Assembly: GCA_016838945.1 (NCBI GenBank)
Contig: JADLKP010000160.1
Location: 1-5,219, forward strand
DNA from: Methanobrevibacter sp.
GTDB taxonomy: Archaea > Methanobacteriota > Methanobacteria > Methanobacteriales > Methanobacteriaceae
Reading direction: 5' to 3'
DNA length: 5,219 bases
Under the pieces are notes generated by a model. The model had not been told where the DNA came from. It did not search any database and saw nothing but the letters and a program-made list of their open reading frames with translations. Positions within the stretch are counted from its first letter, which is position 1, and the number at the start of each line of letters is the position of its first letter. Made by a program: the position numbers and the translations under genes. This document shows positions 1 to 5,219 of the stretch, piece by piece.

Positions 1-35
1 CTCATTTTATAAAAAATAAAATAAAAATTAAAAAG

Positions 36-71
36 AAAAAAATAATGGAAAAGGAGATTTAAAAATCTCCT
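36..71 (-). terminator. Hairpin and U-tract terminator of the adhesin-like gene
   Basis: A perfect 9-bp inverted repeat (52-60 with 63-71, arms AGGAGATTT/AAATCTCCT) starts 9 nt after the stop codon. The two-base gap means the real loop must open one or two A-T pairs. In the minus-strand transcript it is followed by an uninterrupted U7 (36-42) and then more U-rich sequence to the window edge. Archaeal termination depends mainly on U-tracts, so the U-rich run is probably the active part. On the plus strand the hairpin is not followed by a U-tract, so it is oriented for this gene. Confidence 0.72.
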
Positions 72-80
72 AAAAACTGT

Positions 81-3000
81 TTATTCATCTTCTCTACGTT
101 TTAGTCCAATTCCTAAGAACACAATAGTTGCTAATAATGCAATTAATGGGTTACCTGTTTTCAGCATAGGAGCTGGTTGAACTGTATTCTCTTCGACAGG
201 TTCCTCAGGCTCTTCCTCAGGTTCCTCAGGATCTTCCTCAGGATCTTCCTCAGGCTCTTCCTCAGGTTCCTCCTCTTCAGTCAATACATCAACAATTCCA
301 GTTCCGTTAGAAGCAAAGTATTTTGAATTACCATCGAAAGTTGCAGTGAATTCATATTCAGTACCGTTTTCAGCATCTTCTGGAATAGTCCAGTCGAAAC
401 TACCTTTACCATCAGTAATAGTAACGGTTGTACTGAATCCATCAGGACCATTTACAGTAACTTCACCATTGAATGGTTCTCCGTCTTCAGTAGTGACTTC
501 GACATCTAAGGTTACTGTTTCACCAGGTGCCCCACTAGCATTGGATACGGTAGTATTGGTTTCGAGTTTTTCTACATCAATATAACCAGTACCTTCTGCC
601 GCATAATATTCATCAGTTTCTTCAGTGGTTCCAGTAACTTCATATGTAGTTCCATCTTCAGCATCTTCTGGAACACTGTAAGTAAAGCTACCTTTACCAT
701 TATTAATATCTGCAGTAGTGGTAGTAGCACCTAATTTTTCATCATCACTAGCACCGACTGTATGAACTGGTAAGCTATCAGTGGATACAGGATCCGCAAC
801 TTCGATATTGAGAGTACCAGTAAATGGATTACCTTTTTCATCGACAACAGTAATTTCTACAGTGACATCACTGCCAGGATAAGTTACATAATTATTAATG
901 GTAATAATTAAATGTAATTTTTTCACAGTGATCTTATCAGTAGAATTATCGACAGGTGTCTCATTCTCTTTTGCATTAGCATAAGCGACGTTGACAAAAT
1001 CACCAGCTTTTATAGCTTTAGCAGTAAATGAAACATTTACGCTTCCACCATTGGAAGCAAGCTTGTCAATGGTCCAAGTTAAGTTACGGGTATTCTCATC
1101 ATATGAATCAGCACCAGCCACATATTCAAATGCATCAGGCAAAATATCCCAAATGCAAACTTCTGTAGCTTTAGATAATCCGTTGTTAGTCACGGATATA
1201 GTGAACTCAATGATATCACCAATAACAACTTCAGTTACATTAGATACTTTTGTAATATCTAAAACAACATTAGGCTGTATTGTGATTACATCAGTAGAAG
1301 CTTCAATATCAGTTTCATTCTCTTTTGCAAAAGTATGAGCAATATTGGTAATTGAACCATCTAAAATTGCTTTAGCATTAAAAGTGACAGTTGTAGTTCC
1401 ACCATCGGAAGCAAGTTTTTCAATATTCCAAGTAATATTACGTGTATTCTCATCAAAAGAACCAGTTCCGTCAATATACTCAAATTCTTCAGGTAAAACG
1501 TCATAAATTACAACATCAGTAGCATCGGTTTTACCGTTGTTGGTTACAGTAATAGTGAAAGTAACAGTCTCGCCAACAACAAGTTCGTATTCACTTGCTT
1601 CTTTAGTAATCTCTAAAATAACAGATTTAGATTTGATTTCAGCAGTGTCATTGGTTTTAGTCTCGTTTTCATCACAAACAGCAACAGCAGTGTTATTAAA
1701 AGTACCTGCTTCTTTAACAGTTACAGTTACAGTAACAACATATTCTTGACCTGGTGTGAGAGTGCCAACATTCCAAGTGACTACACCATCTTTTTCTTCA
1801 CCACCAGCACTGCACTCAACAAATTCAAATACATCAGTATTCAACTCATCAGTAATGACAGTATTGGTAGCGTCGTTTTTGCCTGTGTTGGTTACAGTAA
1901 TAGTGAAGGTAACATCTTCACCAACGAAAACTTCACTAGGCTCAGCCATTTTAGTAATTTCTAAAGAAACCACATAATTAGCACTTAAACTTACATTAGC
2001 AGATTTATTCTTAGTCCCATCTAAAATAGAAGCGTTAGCTACGTTTATAGAAGTACCATTATTGATAACTTCAAATGTAACAAATAGGCTAGAATTTCCT
2101 TGGGCTGGTAAATTATCTAAATTCCATACACCATTACCTACAAATTCCCAACCTAAACCCTCTGTGCCGTTAACATACTTTACGTAAGTTAAATTGTCAG
2201 TGCTTAAATCAGTAATCTTAAGATCGGTAATGTCTGCATCAACCTTATTGCTAACAGTGATGTTGAAAGTAACATTATCGTTTACATGAATTTCCATGCC
2301 TTCTTCGTATGGAACATCATTTACTGCAATAATGGTCTTGGTAAGTTCCCATTCGTATGGGAGGATATGCAGATTACCAGTACCGTTTATGGTTTTGGTT
2401 ACATTTACCCATCTGCCATGATCATAGATTCTGTCTACATATGTAAATTTAGCAATGATTGGATAGTCACCTACAGCCATTTCCTTGAAATAGGTTTCCT
2501 CATTGAATGAGAAAAATCCTGTTTTGGTAGAACCATTAGCAATAAGTATTTCAGTGCCATTATCTACATAAACTGAAATATTTCCTCTTACGGTAATTGC
2601 ATGAGCACTTTCATCAGCTAAAATTACTATAACAGGTTGAGCGGATGTGTTTCCTTCATACATTGTAACATTGGAAACAGTTACATTAGGTTTAAGGTCA
2701 CATGCTGTACCATTAAGGATTTCTTTGTAATAAGTATCCTCCAAGTGAGTTGCAAGTACAAAGAACCATGCATCAGAGTCACTATGTTCAGTCAACTCAA
2801 AAGTGACATTACCACCTAAACCGGTTTTATGAGTTTCATTATAAACGATGTGGCCTTGTGTATCATAAATGGCCACTTCAATATCCTGATAAGCTTCACG
2901 AACATCTTGATAAATCTTAGTCCCATTGTCTGATGCTTCCCATCCGAGAACAGGGTTTGCACCATCTATAAAAATGGAGGTATTAGGTCCATTATTGTAA

Positions 3001-4904
3001 ATAGCATTCAAAATATTGTTTCCACCGGTGATGTTTACTTCAACATGAGTATCATTATAGACGATAGGCATCCAATATGACCAAGCTTGGTTTTCTACAA
3101 AATCACAATTATTAATATAATTTTTGTTATTTTGATTTGTAGGATTTACATAAATTGCAGATCCGTTACGTCCGGTGTTGTTGGTAAAGTTACAATCTGT
3201 AATATTACCATTATTACCTGCAACATAAATAGATCCGCCAAGCCCTTCATTCATATTATCTTCAGCAGGAAGTGCATTGTTTGAATCAAAAGCGGTATTT
3301 GTAATTTTAGCATTAGAACCTAAAATATAAGCTCCACCACCATTGACACTAGCATTGTTACCATTGATTTCACTGTCAGTAATAACAGTGTTGGTACCAT
3401 TTATGAATATACCTCCACCATTACATGTAGCAGTATTGTTTTCAATAGTAGCATTATTGATTACAGTTCCAGTTCCATTGATGTTGATTGCTCCACCATC
3501 TGTTTTGGTAGCATTATTGCCTACAAATGTACAGTCCTCGATTGTTGTGTTTCTACCTTGAATCTTAATAGCACCACCATCTGTAGCGCTGTTGTTGGTA
3601 AAGTTACAACCGGTGATGTTAGCGCCACCACCATTACCTTGAACATGAATAGCTCCACCATCAGTGACTGCAGAGTTATTGATGAACTCACAGTCTTCAA
3701 TGGTTACACCATCATTACTATTGTAAACAAGTCCAATTGCACCACCATAACCTTTCTTGTTTAAGAAAGCATGGTCATCTTCCATTCCAACACCTGTAGC
3801 ATTGTTGCCAATGAATGTACAGTTTCTAACGATTGAGTTAGCTGTGTGGAATTGAAGACCTGCACCTGAACAAGCGGTGTTGTTCTCGATTCGACAATTT
3901 TCAACTAAAACACCATCACCATACAAACATGTAACAGCACCGTGTTTGGTTGCATGGTTATTGGTGAAGTTACAATTGTATATCCAAACATCAGTAGACT
4001 GAGTTTCAGTACGTATACATCCACCTACTTGTGCAAAACAGTCATCAAATATACTGTTTGTAATATTAAAGTCATGGATGTTGCTACCACCCCAATTACT
4101 ACCTATATGGATTGCTCCACCAAGTACACCGTTGTTACCTGGTTCTAACTGTCTATTGGAAGCTCCACAATGAATGAAAGAACAATTATCAACTGAAACA
4201 TGGGAAGCTGTAATCGCTAAAGCACCACCAGAACCAGTTCCATTAGCAAAGGTCATGCCTTTAAATGCAACATTCTGATGGGAAATACTGAAGATTCCAT
4301 GAGCATTATTACCTGAGATGGTGACATCAGCACCATCAGCGGCACGAATTACTAATGAACGGAAATTACGAGTATTGCCAATGTTCATAGTTGAAGTGTG
4401 ACTATAAGTTCCACTATCAATGATAATCTCATAATCAACATTTGCATTAGTTAATTCACTTAATGCTGCATTAATAGTTTTATATTCTTGATCTGGGCCT
4501 ACATGAATAGTAGTTGCTCCAAGAACTTCATCGTCTGCACTAGCTTTTAAAACATTTTGAGAAGAGTCATCTACAGTGTTTTCCATAGATAATTTTTCTT
4601 TTGTGTCTCTAGGAGCCATAGCTGAATCCTCATCAGCAATGAGTTCGGAGGATAATTTCTCATCTGCATCACCGGTTGACAATGAATCATCGTCTTCAGG
4701 ATACAATACGGAATTATCACTACCCGCGTTTCCTACGGATATTTCCTCCCCCGTATCACTAGAGATTAGGTTTAAATCTTCAATGGCTGAATCTTCACCT
4801 ATAACAGCATCTTCTGCATCAATAGCACTGACTGAAGAAACCATCATAAATAAAAGAAATATTGCCATTAAAAACACAAAATTTCTCTTTTCAAATAGTT
4901 CCAT
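81..4904 (-). CDS. Adhesin-like surface protein: signal peptide, beta-helix, 4 DUF11, 2 Ig-like domains, Glu-Pro stalk, C-terminal anchor
   Basis: A single intact frame of about 1607 residues ends at TAA (81-83). The start chosen is the ATG at 4902-4904, because it has a Shine-Dalgarno GGAG 8 nt upstream and puts a signal peptide exactly at the N-terminus; an in-frame ATG at 4947-4949 lacks both. Segments by residue: signal peptide 1-27; acidic linker 28-132; right-handed beta-helix 133-651; Ig-like beta-rich region 652-851; DUF11 domains at about 852-975, 977-1092, 1094-1210 and 1211-1328; Ig-like domains 1330-1445 and 1446-1541; Glu/Pro/Asp stalk 1543-1572; anchor motif and transmembrane helix 1582-1607. 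I count about 60 N-x-S/T sequons by hand, which fits heavy archaeal N-glycosylation. Known from the family: Methanobrevibacter ALPs are secreted and thought to mediate attachment to host, feed particles or partner microbes. The ligand here cannot be read from sequence. No enzyme active site is evident. The gene has its own terminator and probably its own promoter, so it is likely monocistronic. Confidence 0.93.
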   Translation of the reverse strand: MELFEKRNFVFLMAIFLLFMMVSSVSAIDAEDAVIGEDSAIEDLNLISSDTGEEISVGNAGSDNSVLYPEDDDSLSTGDADEKLSSELIADEDSAMAPRDTKEKLSMENTVDDSSQNVLKASADDEVLGATTIHVGPDQEYKTINAALSELTNANVDYEIIIDSGTYSHTSTMNIGNTRNFRSLVIRAADGADVTISGNNAHGIFSISHQNVAFKGMTFANGTGSGGALAITASHVSVDNCSFIHCGASNRQLEPGNNGVLGGAIHIGSNWGGSNIHDFNITNSIFDDCFAQVGGCIRTETQSTDVWIYNCNFTNNHATKHGAVTCLYGDGVLVENCRIENNTACSGAGLQFHTANSIVRNCTFIGNNATGVGMEDDHAFLNKKGYGGAIGLVYNSNDGVTIEDCEFINNSAVTDGGAIHVQGNGGGANITGCNFTNNSATDGGAIKIQGRNTTIEDCTFVGNNATKTDGGAININGTGTVINNATIENNTATCNGGGIFINGTNTVITDSEINGNNASVNGGGAYILGSNAKITNTAFDSNNALPAEDNMNEGLGGSIYVAGNNGNITDCNFTNNTGRNGSAIYVNPTNQNNKNYINNCDFVENQAWSYWMPIVYNDTHVEVNITGGNNILNAIYNNGPNTSIFIDGANPVLGWEASDNGTKIYQDVREAYQDIEVAIYDTQGHIVYNETHKTGLGGNVTFELTEHSDSDAWFFVLATHLEDTYYKEILNGTACDLKPNVTVSNVTMYEGNTSAQPVIVILADESAHAITVRGNISVYVDNGTEILIANGSTKTGFFSFNEETYFKEMAVGDYPIIAKFTYVDRIYDHGRWVNVTKTINGTGNLHILPYEWELTKTIIAVNDVPYEEGMEIHVNDNVTFNITVSNKVDADITDLKITDLSTDNLTYVKYVNGTEGLGWEFVGNGVWNLDNLPAQGNSSLFVTFEVINNGTSINVANASILDGTKNKSANVSLSANYVVSLEITKMAEPSEVFVGEDVTFTITVTNTGKNDATNTVITDELNTDVFEFVECSAGGEEKDGVVTWNVGTLTPGQEYVVTVTVTVKEAGTFNNTAVAVCDENETKTNDTAEIKSKSVILEITKEASEYELVVGETVTFTITVTNNGKTDATDVVIYDVLPEEFEYIDGTGSFDENTRNITWNIEKLASDGGTTTVTFNAKAILDGSITNIAHTFAKENETDIEASTDVITIQPNVVLDITKVSNVTEVVIGDIIEFTISVTNNGLSKATEVCIWDILPDAFEYVAGADSYDENTRNLTWTIDKLASNGGSVNVSFTAKAIKAGDFVNVAYANAKENETPVDNSTDKITVKKLHLIITINNYVTYPGSDVTVEITVVDEKGNPFTGTLNIEVADPVSTDSLPVHTVGASDDEKLGATTTTADINNGKGSFTYSVPEDAEDGTTYEVTGTTEETDEYYAAEGTGYIDVEKLETNTTVSNASGAPGETVTLDVEVTTEDGEPFNGEVTVNGPDGFSTTVTITDGKGSFDWTIPEDAENGTEYEFTATFDGNSKYFASNGTGIVDVLTEEEEPEEEPEEDPEEDPEEPEEEPEEPVEENTVQPAPMLKTGNPLIALLATIVFLGIGLKRREDE
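84..167 (-). other. C-terminal anchor: KTGNP motif, transmembrane helix, basic tail
   Basis: Residues 1580-1607 read M-L-K-T-G-N-P, then a hydrophobic stretch of about 15 residues (1587-1601), then K-R-R-E-D-E. This tripartite layout (motif, membrane helix, basic tail) is that of sortase-type sorting signals; M-L-K-T-G differs from L-P-K-T-G by having Leu in place of Pro. TGNP-type endings are, from memory, common in Methanobrevibacter ALPs. Either retention as a membrane anchor or processing by a sortase-like transpeptidase is possible. No pseudomurein-binding repeats are seen. Confidence 0.8.
189..278 (-). repeat. Glu-Pro stalk encoded by 9- and 12-nt in-frame units
   Basis: Residues 1543-1572 consist almost only of Glu, Pro and Asp, in EEP, EEEP and EEDP units. 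On the plus strand this shows as repeated TCTTCCTCAGG-type words with 9- or 12-nt spacing. All unit lengths are multiples of three, so gain or loss of units would keep the frame. Proline/charged low-complexity segments next to a C-terminal anchor are typical wall-spanning regions in Gram-positive and archaeal surface proteins. Confidence 0.87.
282..917 (-). repeat. Two tandem Ig-like (Big-type) domains
   Basis: Residues about 1330-1445 (DNA 570-917) and 1446-1541 (DNA 282-569) are paralogous. Shared blocks are P-G-x-x-V-T-[V/L]-[E/D]-[I/V]-x-V, then [D/E]-x-G-x-P-F-x-G, then N/D-G-K-G-S-F-x-[Y/W]-[S/T]-[V/I]-P-E-D-A-E-[N/D]-G-T-x-Y-E, and a closing Y-x-A-x-x-G-T-G-x-[I/V]-D-V strand. They resemble bacterial Ig-like domains of stalk proteins. 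The first copy is about 20 residues longer because of an extra segment at residues 1373-1395, described as a finding. Confidence 0.75.
921..2351 (-). repeat. Four tandem DUF11 domains
   Basis: Residues about 852-1328 hold four units of about 117-124 residues. Approximate DNA spans are 1980-2351, 1629-1976, 1275-1625 and 921-1274. Each has the DUF11 signature: L-x-I-T-K, then V-G-E-x-V-T-F-T-I-T-V-T-N-N-G, A-T-x-V-x-I-x-D-x-L-P, and a W-N/T-I-x-x-L strand in the second half. The first unit is the most diverged, with extended spacing and NKVDADITDLKITD replacing the usual 'NNG..AT' segment. Units three and four are closest, at 63 identical of 116 aligned residues by hand with no gaps. Units two and three share an exact 22-nt stretch (1886-1907 and 1538-1559). 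DUF11 domains are common stalk modules in archaeal and bacterial surface proteins; the role here is inferred to be extension from the wall. Confidence 0.88.
2352..2951 (-). other. Beta-rich Ig-like region between beta-helix and DUF11 array
   Basis: Residues about 652-851 lose the rung pattern and become alternating hydrophobic/polar strands with aromatic residues, as in beta-sandwich domains. It looks like two units. One is at about 656-735, with strands such as EVAIYDTQGHIVYNET and WFFVLATH. The other is at about 740-847, with NVTVSNVTMYEGNTSAQPVI and a GDYPIIAKF strand that is typical of Big/Ig-like folds ('G-x-Y-x-[I/V]-x-A'). Family assignment is uncertain. Confidence 0.5.
2952..4508 (-). 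repeat. Right-handed parallel beta-helix of about 14 rungs with FxxN and GGAI motifs
   Basis: Residues about 133-651. It opens with a typical pectin-lyase-fold entry (GPDQEYKTINAALSEL) and continues as rungs of 24-34 residues. The rung pattern is V/I-x-I-x-[N/D]-C-x-F-x-x-N-x-A-x-x-x-GGAI-x-[I/V]. The FxxN and GGA[I/V] pair is the same as in the polymorphic membrane protein (PMP) repeat found in Chlamydia and in many archaeal ALPs. Clear rungs have their N-C-x-F or equivalent near residues 240, 284, 310, 336, 361, 404, 432, 457, 484, 510, 536, 570 and 599. Two rungs carry longer loops (near 373-388 and 545-556). The codons of some rungs are nearly the same at DNA level: an exact 19-nt match lies at 3177-3195 and 3591-3609. 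No polysaccharide-lyase catalytic pattern is recognisable, so a binding or structural role is inferred. Confidence 0.87.
4509..4823 (-). other. Acidic low-complexity linker before the beta-helix
   Basis: Residues 28-132 are rich in Asp, Glu, Ser and Ala, with few hydrophobic runs and no Cys, so the segment is probably disordered. It carries degenerate internal repeats: DEKLS at 81-85 and KEKLS at 102-106, GEDSA and DEDSA at two other places, and it ends in ASADDEVLGATT at 121-132. Similar acidic N-terminal leaders precede the beta-helix in other Methanobrevibacter ALPs (from memory of the family). It could be a spacer or a propeptide-like region; nothing in the sequence decides between these. 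Confidence 0.65.
4824..4904 (-). other. Signal peptide of the adhesin-like protein
   Basis: Residues 1-27 show the standard three-part Sec signal. There is a short charged N-region (Glu-Lys-Arg at 5-7), a hydrophobic core of about 14 residues (9-22, mostly Phe, Leu, Met, Ile), and a small-residue C-region ending in Ser-Val-Ser-Ala. The likely type I signal peptidase cut is after Ala27, just before Ile-Asp-Ala-Glu-Asp. If the upstream Met at 4949 were used, the hydrophobic core would be preceded by 15 extra residues, which is less typical. Confidence 0.88.
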
Positions 4905-4910
4905 AATATT

Positions 4911-4916
4911 TTCTCC
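4911..4916 (-). promoter_or_regulatory. Shine-Dalgarno site deciding the start codon
   Basis: The minus strand reads GGAGAA here. The GGAG core ends 8 nt before the ATG at 4902-4904, which is good spacing for the anti-SD of methanogen 16S rRNA. No comparable purine motif precedes the alternative ATG at 4947-4949. Confidence 0.82.
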
Positions 4917-5050
4917 AAACAATTTCGATGTGAGATAAATATTTAGCATATAATCTAGCAGTTAAATATTGAACATTTACAAAAATCAAAAAATTATGAA
5001 AAACTCAATAATTTTTAATTAAATAAACACCCCTACCAAAATTTTAAACA

Positions 5051-5058
5051 TTTATATA
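5051..5058 (+). promoter_or_regulatory. Candidate TATA box for a divergent gene to the right
   Basis: The plus strand reads TTTATATA, preceded by an A-rich stretch (TTTTAAACA). It could drive a rightward gene beginning beyond the window, or be used in reverse for the adhesin gene because TTATATAA is palindromic. In DNA this AT-rich the match alone is weak evidence. Confidence 0.2.
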
Positions 5059-5113
5059 AGATGACTAAAATTTCAGCATTACATCACATCATTATTATTT
5101 ATTATAATTATTA

Positions 5114-5121
5114 TATATAAA
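5114..5121 (-). promoter_or_regulatory. Candidate archaeal TATA box, TTTATATA
   Basis: The minus strand reads TTTATATA, a perfect match to the archaeal TATA consensus. Transcription would begin roughly 25 nt downstream (near 5090), giving a leader of about 185 nt. The region is so AT-rich that chance matches are expected. Another equal match is at 5185-5192, and a 7-of-8 match (CTTATATA) lies nearer the gene at 5053-5060. No strong purine-rich BRE is seen upstream of any of them, so the true site is unresolved. Confidence 0.3.
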
Positions 5122-5171
5122 ACTTATTGAAATTGAACAAAATGTTAAATATTATCCTTAAAAAAGGCTCA

Positions 5172-5185
5172 ATGTATAAATACAT
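5172..5185. repeat. Interrupted palindrome ATGTAT-AA-ATACAT
   Basis: Perfect 6-bp arms separated by 2 nt. It lies directly beside the TATA-like word at 5185-5192 and could be a regulator site. AT-rich DNA makes chance occurrence fairly likely. Confidence 0.3.
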
Positions 5186-5219
5186 ATATAAATTATTTAA
5201 AAAATTAATAATTATAAAT

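Larger units (their letters stand above)
4905..5219. other. AT-rich intergenic leader region without a gene
   Basis: I see no credible coding sequence on either strand here. G+C is very low compared with the gene. The stretch contains several TATA-like words, short palindromes (4936-4945, 5014-5023, and the interrupted 5172-5185), a 10-nt direct repeat GTTAAATATT (4961-4970 and 5144-5153), and one small GC-richer patch, CACCCCTACC, at 5029-5038. It is the likely promoter and 5' leader of the adhesin-like gene. Confidence 0.6.

Noticed and set aside
1..35. End of a neighbouring gene at the left edge
   Set aside because: Only A/T-rich sequence is visible, best explained as the U-rich tail of the terminator; too short to support any coding call.
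84..188. Pseudomurein-binding repeat (PMBR) as wall anchor
   Set aside because: The C-terminal 35 residues hold only a short linker, the TGNP motif, one helix and the charged tail.
346..3764. Several plus-strand open frames of 60-115 codons opposite the large gene
   Set aside because: They are antisense shadows of a repetitive, low-GC coding sequence. Their translations are Thr/Ser/Val- or Ile-rich without domains, and none has a Shine-Dalgarno site I could support.
2952..4508. Regularly spaced repeats resembling a CRISPR array
   Set aside because: The repeats are degenerate, in frame, and explained by beta-helix rungs of 24-34 residues; there is no constant repeat with unique spacers.
2952..4508. 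Polysaccharide lyase or other enzyme with a beta-helix fold
   Set aside because: No catalytic Asp/Lys/Arg or metal-site pattern of a known lyase family can be picked out; the rungs are too uniform and Asn/Gly-rich.
81..4904. Chlamydial PMP or autotransporter-type protein, because of FxxN/GGAI repeats
   Set aside because: There is no C-terminal outer-membrane beta-barrel. The C-terminus is a single helix with a basic tail, and DUF11 repeats and other context point to an archaeal surface protein.
4576..4938. A 120-codon plus-strand frame opposite the 5' end of the gene
   Set aside because: Serine-rich translation is the mirror of the acidic linker codons (GAT/GAA/TCA). It runs through the complement of the signal peptide and has no recognisable fold or start context.

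Overview
The window holds one very large gene on the minus strand (stop at 81, start at 4904), flanked by very AT-rich intergenic DNA. The product is a secreted, surface-anchored modular protein of about 1607 residues. It matches the 'adhesin-like protein' (ALP) type that is abundant in gut and rumen Methanobacteriales. The organism is most likely a Methanobrevibacter, or less likely a related host-associated methanogen. The reasons are the archaeal DUF11 repeats, the 'KTGNP' + hydrophobic helix + basic tail anchor, the very high number of N-glycosylation sequons, the low-GC intergenic DNA with archaeal TATA-like boxes, and the U-tract terminator. The genus is inferred from protein style only.

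Layout, in the direction of transcription (right to left). The AT-rich leader and promoter region is about 4905-5219. A Shine-Dalgarno site lies at 4911-4916. The protein then reads: signal peptide; acidic low-complexity linker; long right-handed beta-helix built of about 14 rungs with FxxN/GGAI motifs; two less well defined beta-sandwich (Ig-like) segments; four DUF11 domains; two Ig-like domains; a Glu-Pro stalk made of 9- and 12-nt units; and an LPxTG-like C-terminal anchor. A hairpin plus U-rich terminator lies at 36-71. Residue numbers below count from the Met codon at 4902-4904.

The order suggests a display device. The beta-helix is at the distal N-terminal end and is the likely binding or shielding surface. 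The DUF11 and Ig-like domains form a stalk, the Glu-Pro segment spans the pseudomurein wall, and the C-terminus is anchored at the membrane or processed by an archaeal sortase-like enzyme. No partner gene, RNA gene, mobile element or CRISPR array is visible. The most notable points are a short motif shared by the pre-helix linker and an apparent insertion in the first C-terminal Ig-like domain, a cysteine ladder in the beta-helix, and the in-frame variable-type repeat in the stalk. I see no clear evidence of an undescribed multi-gene system here.
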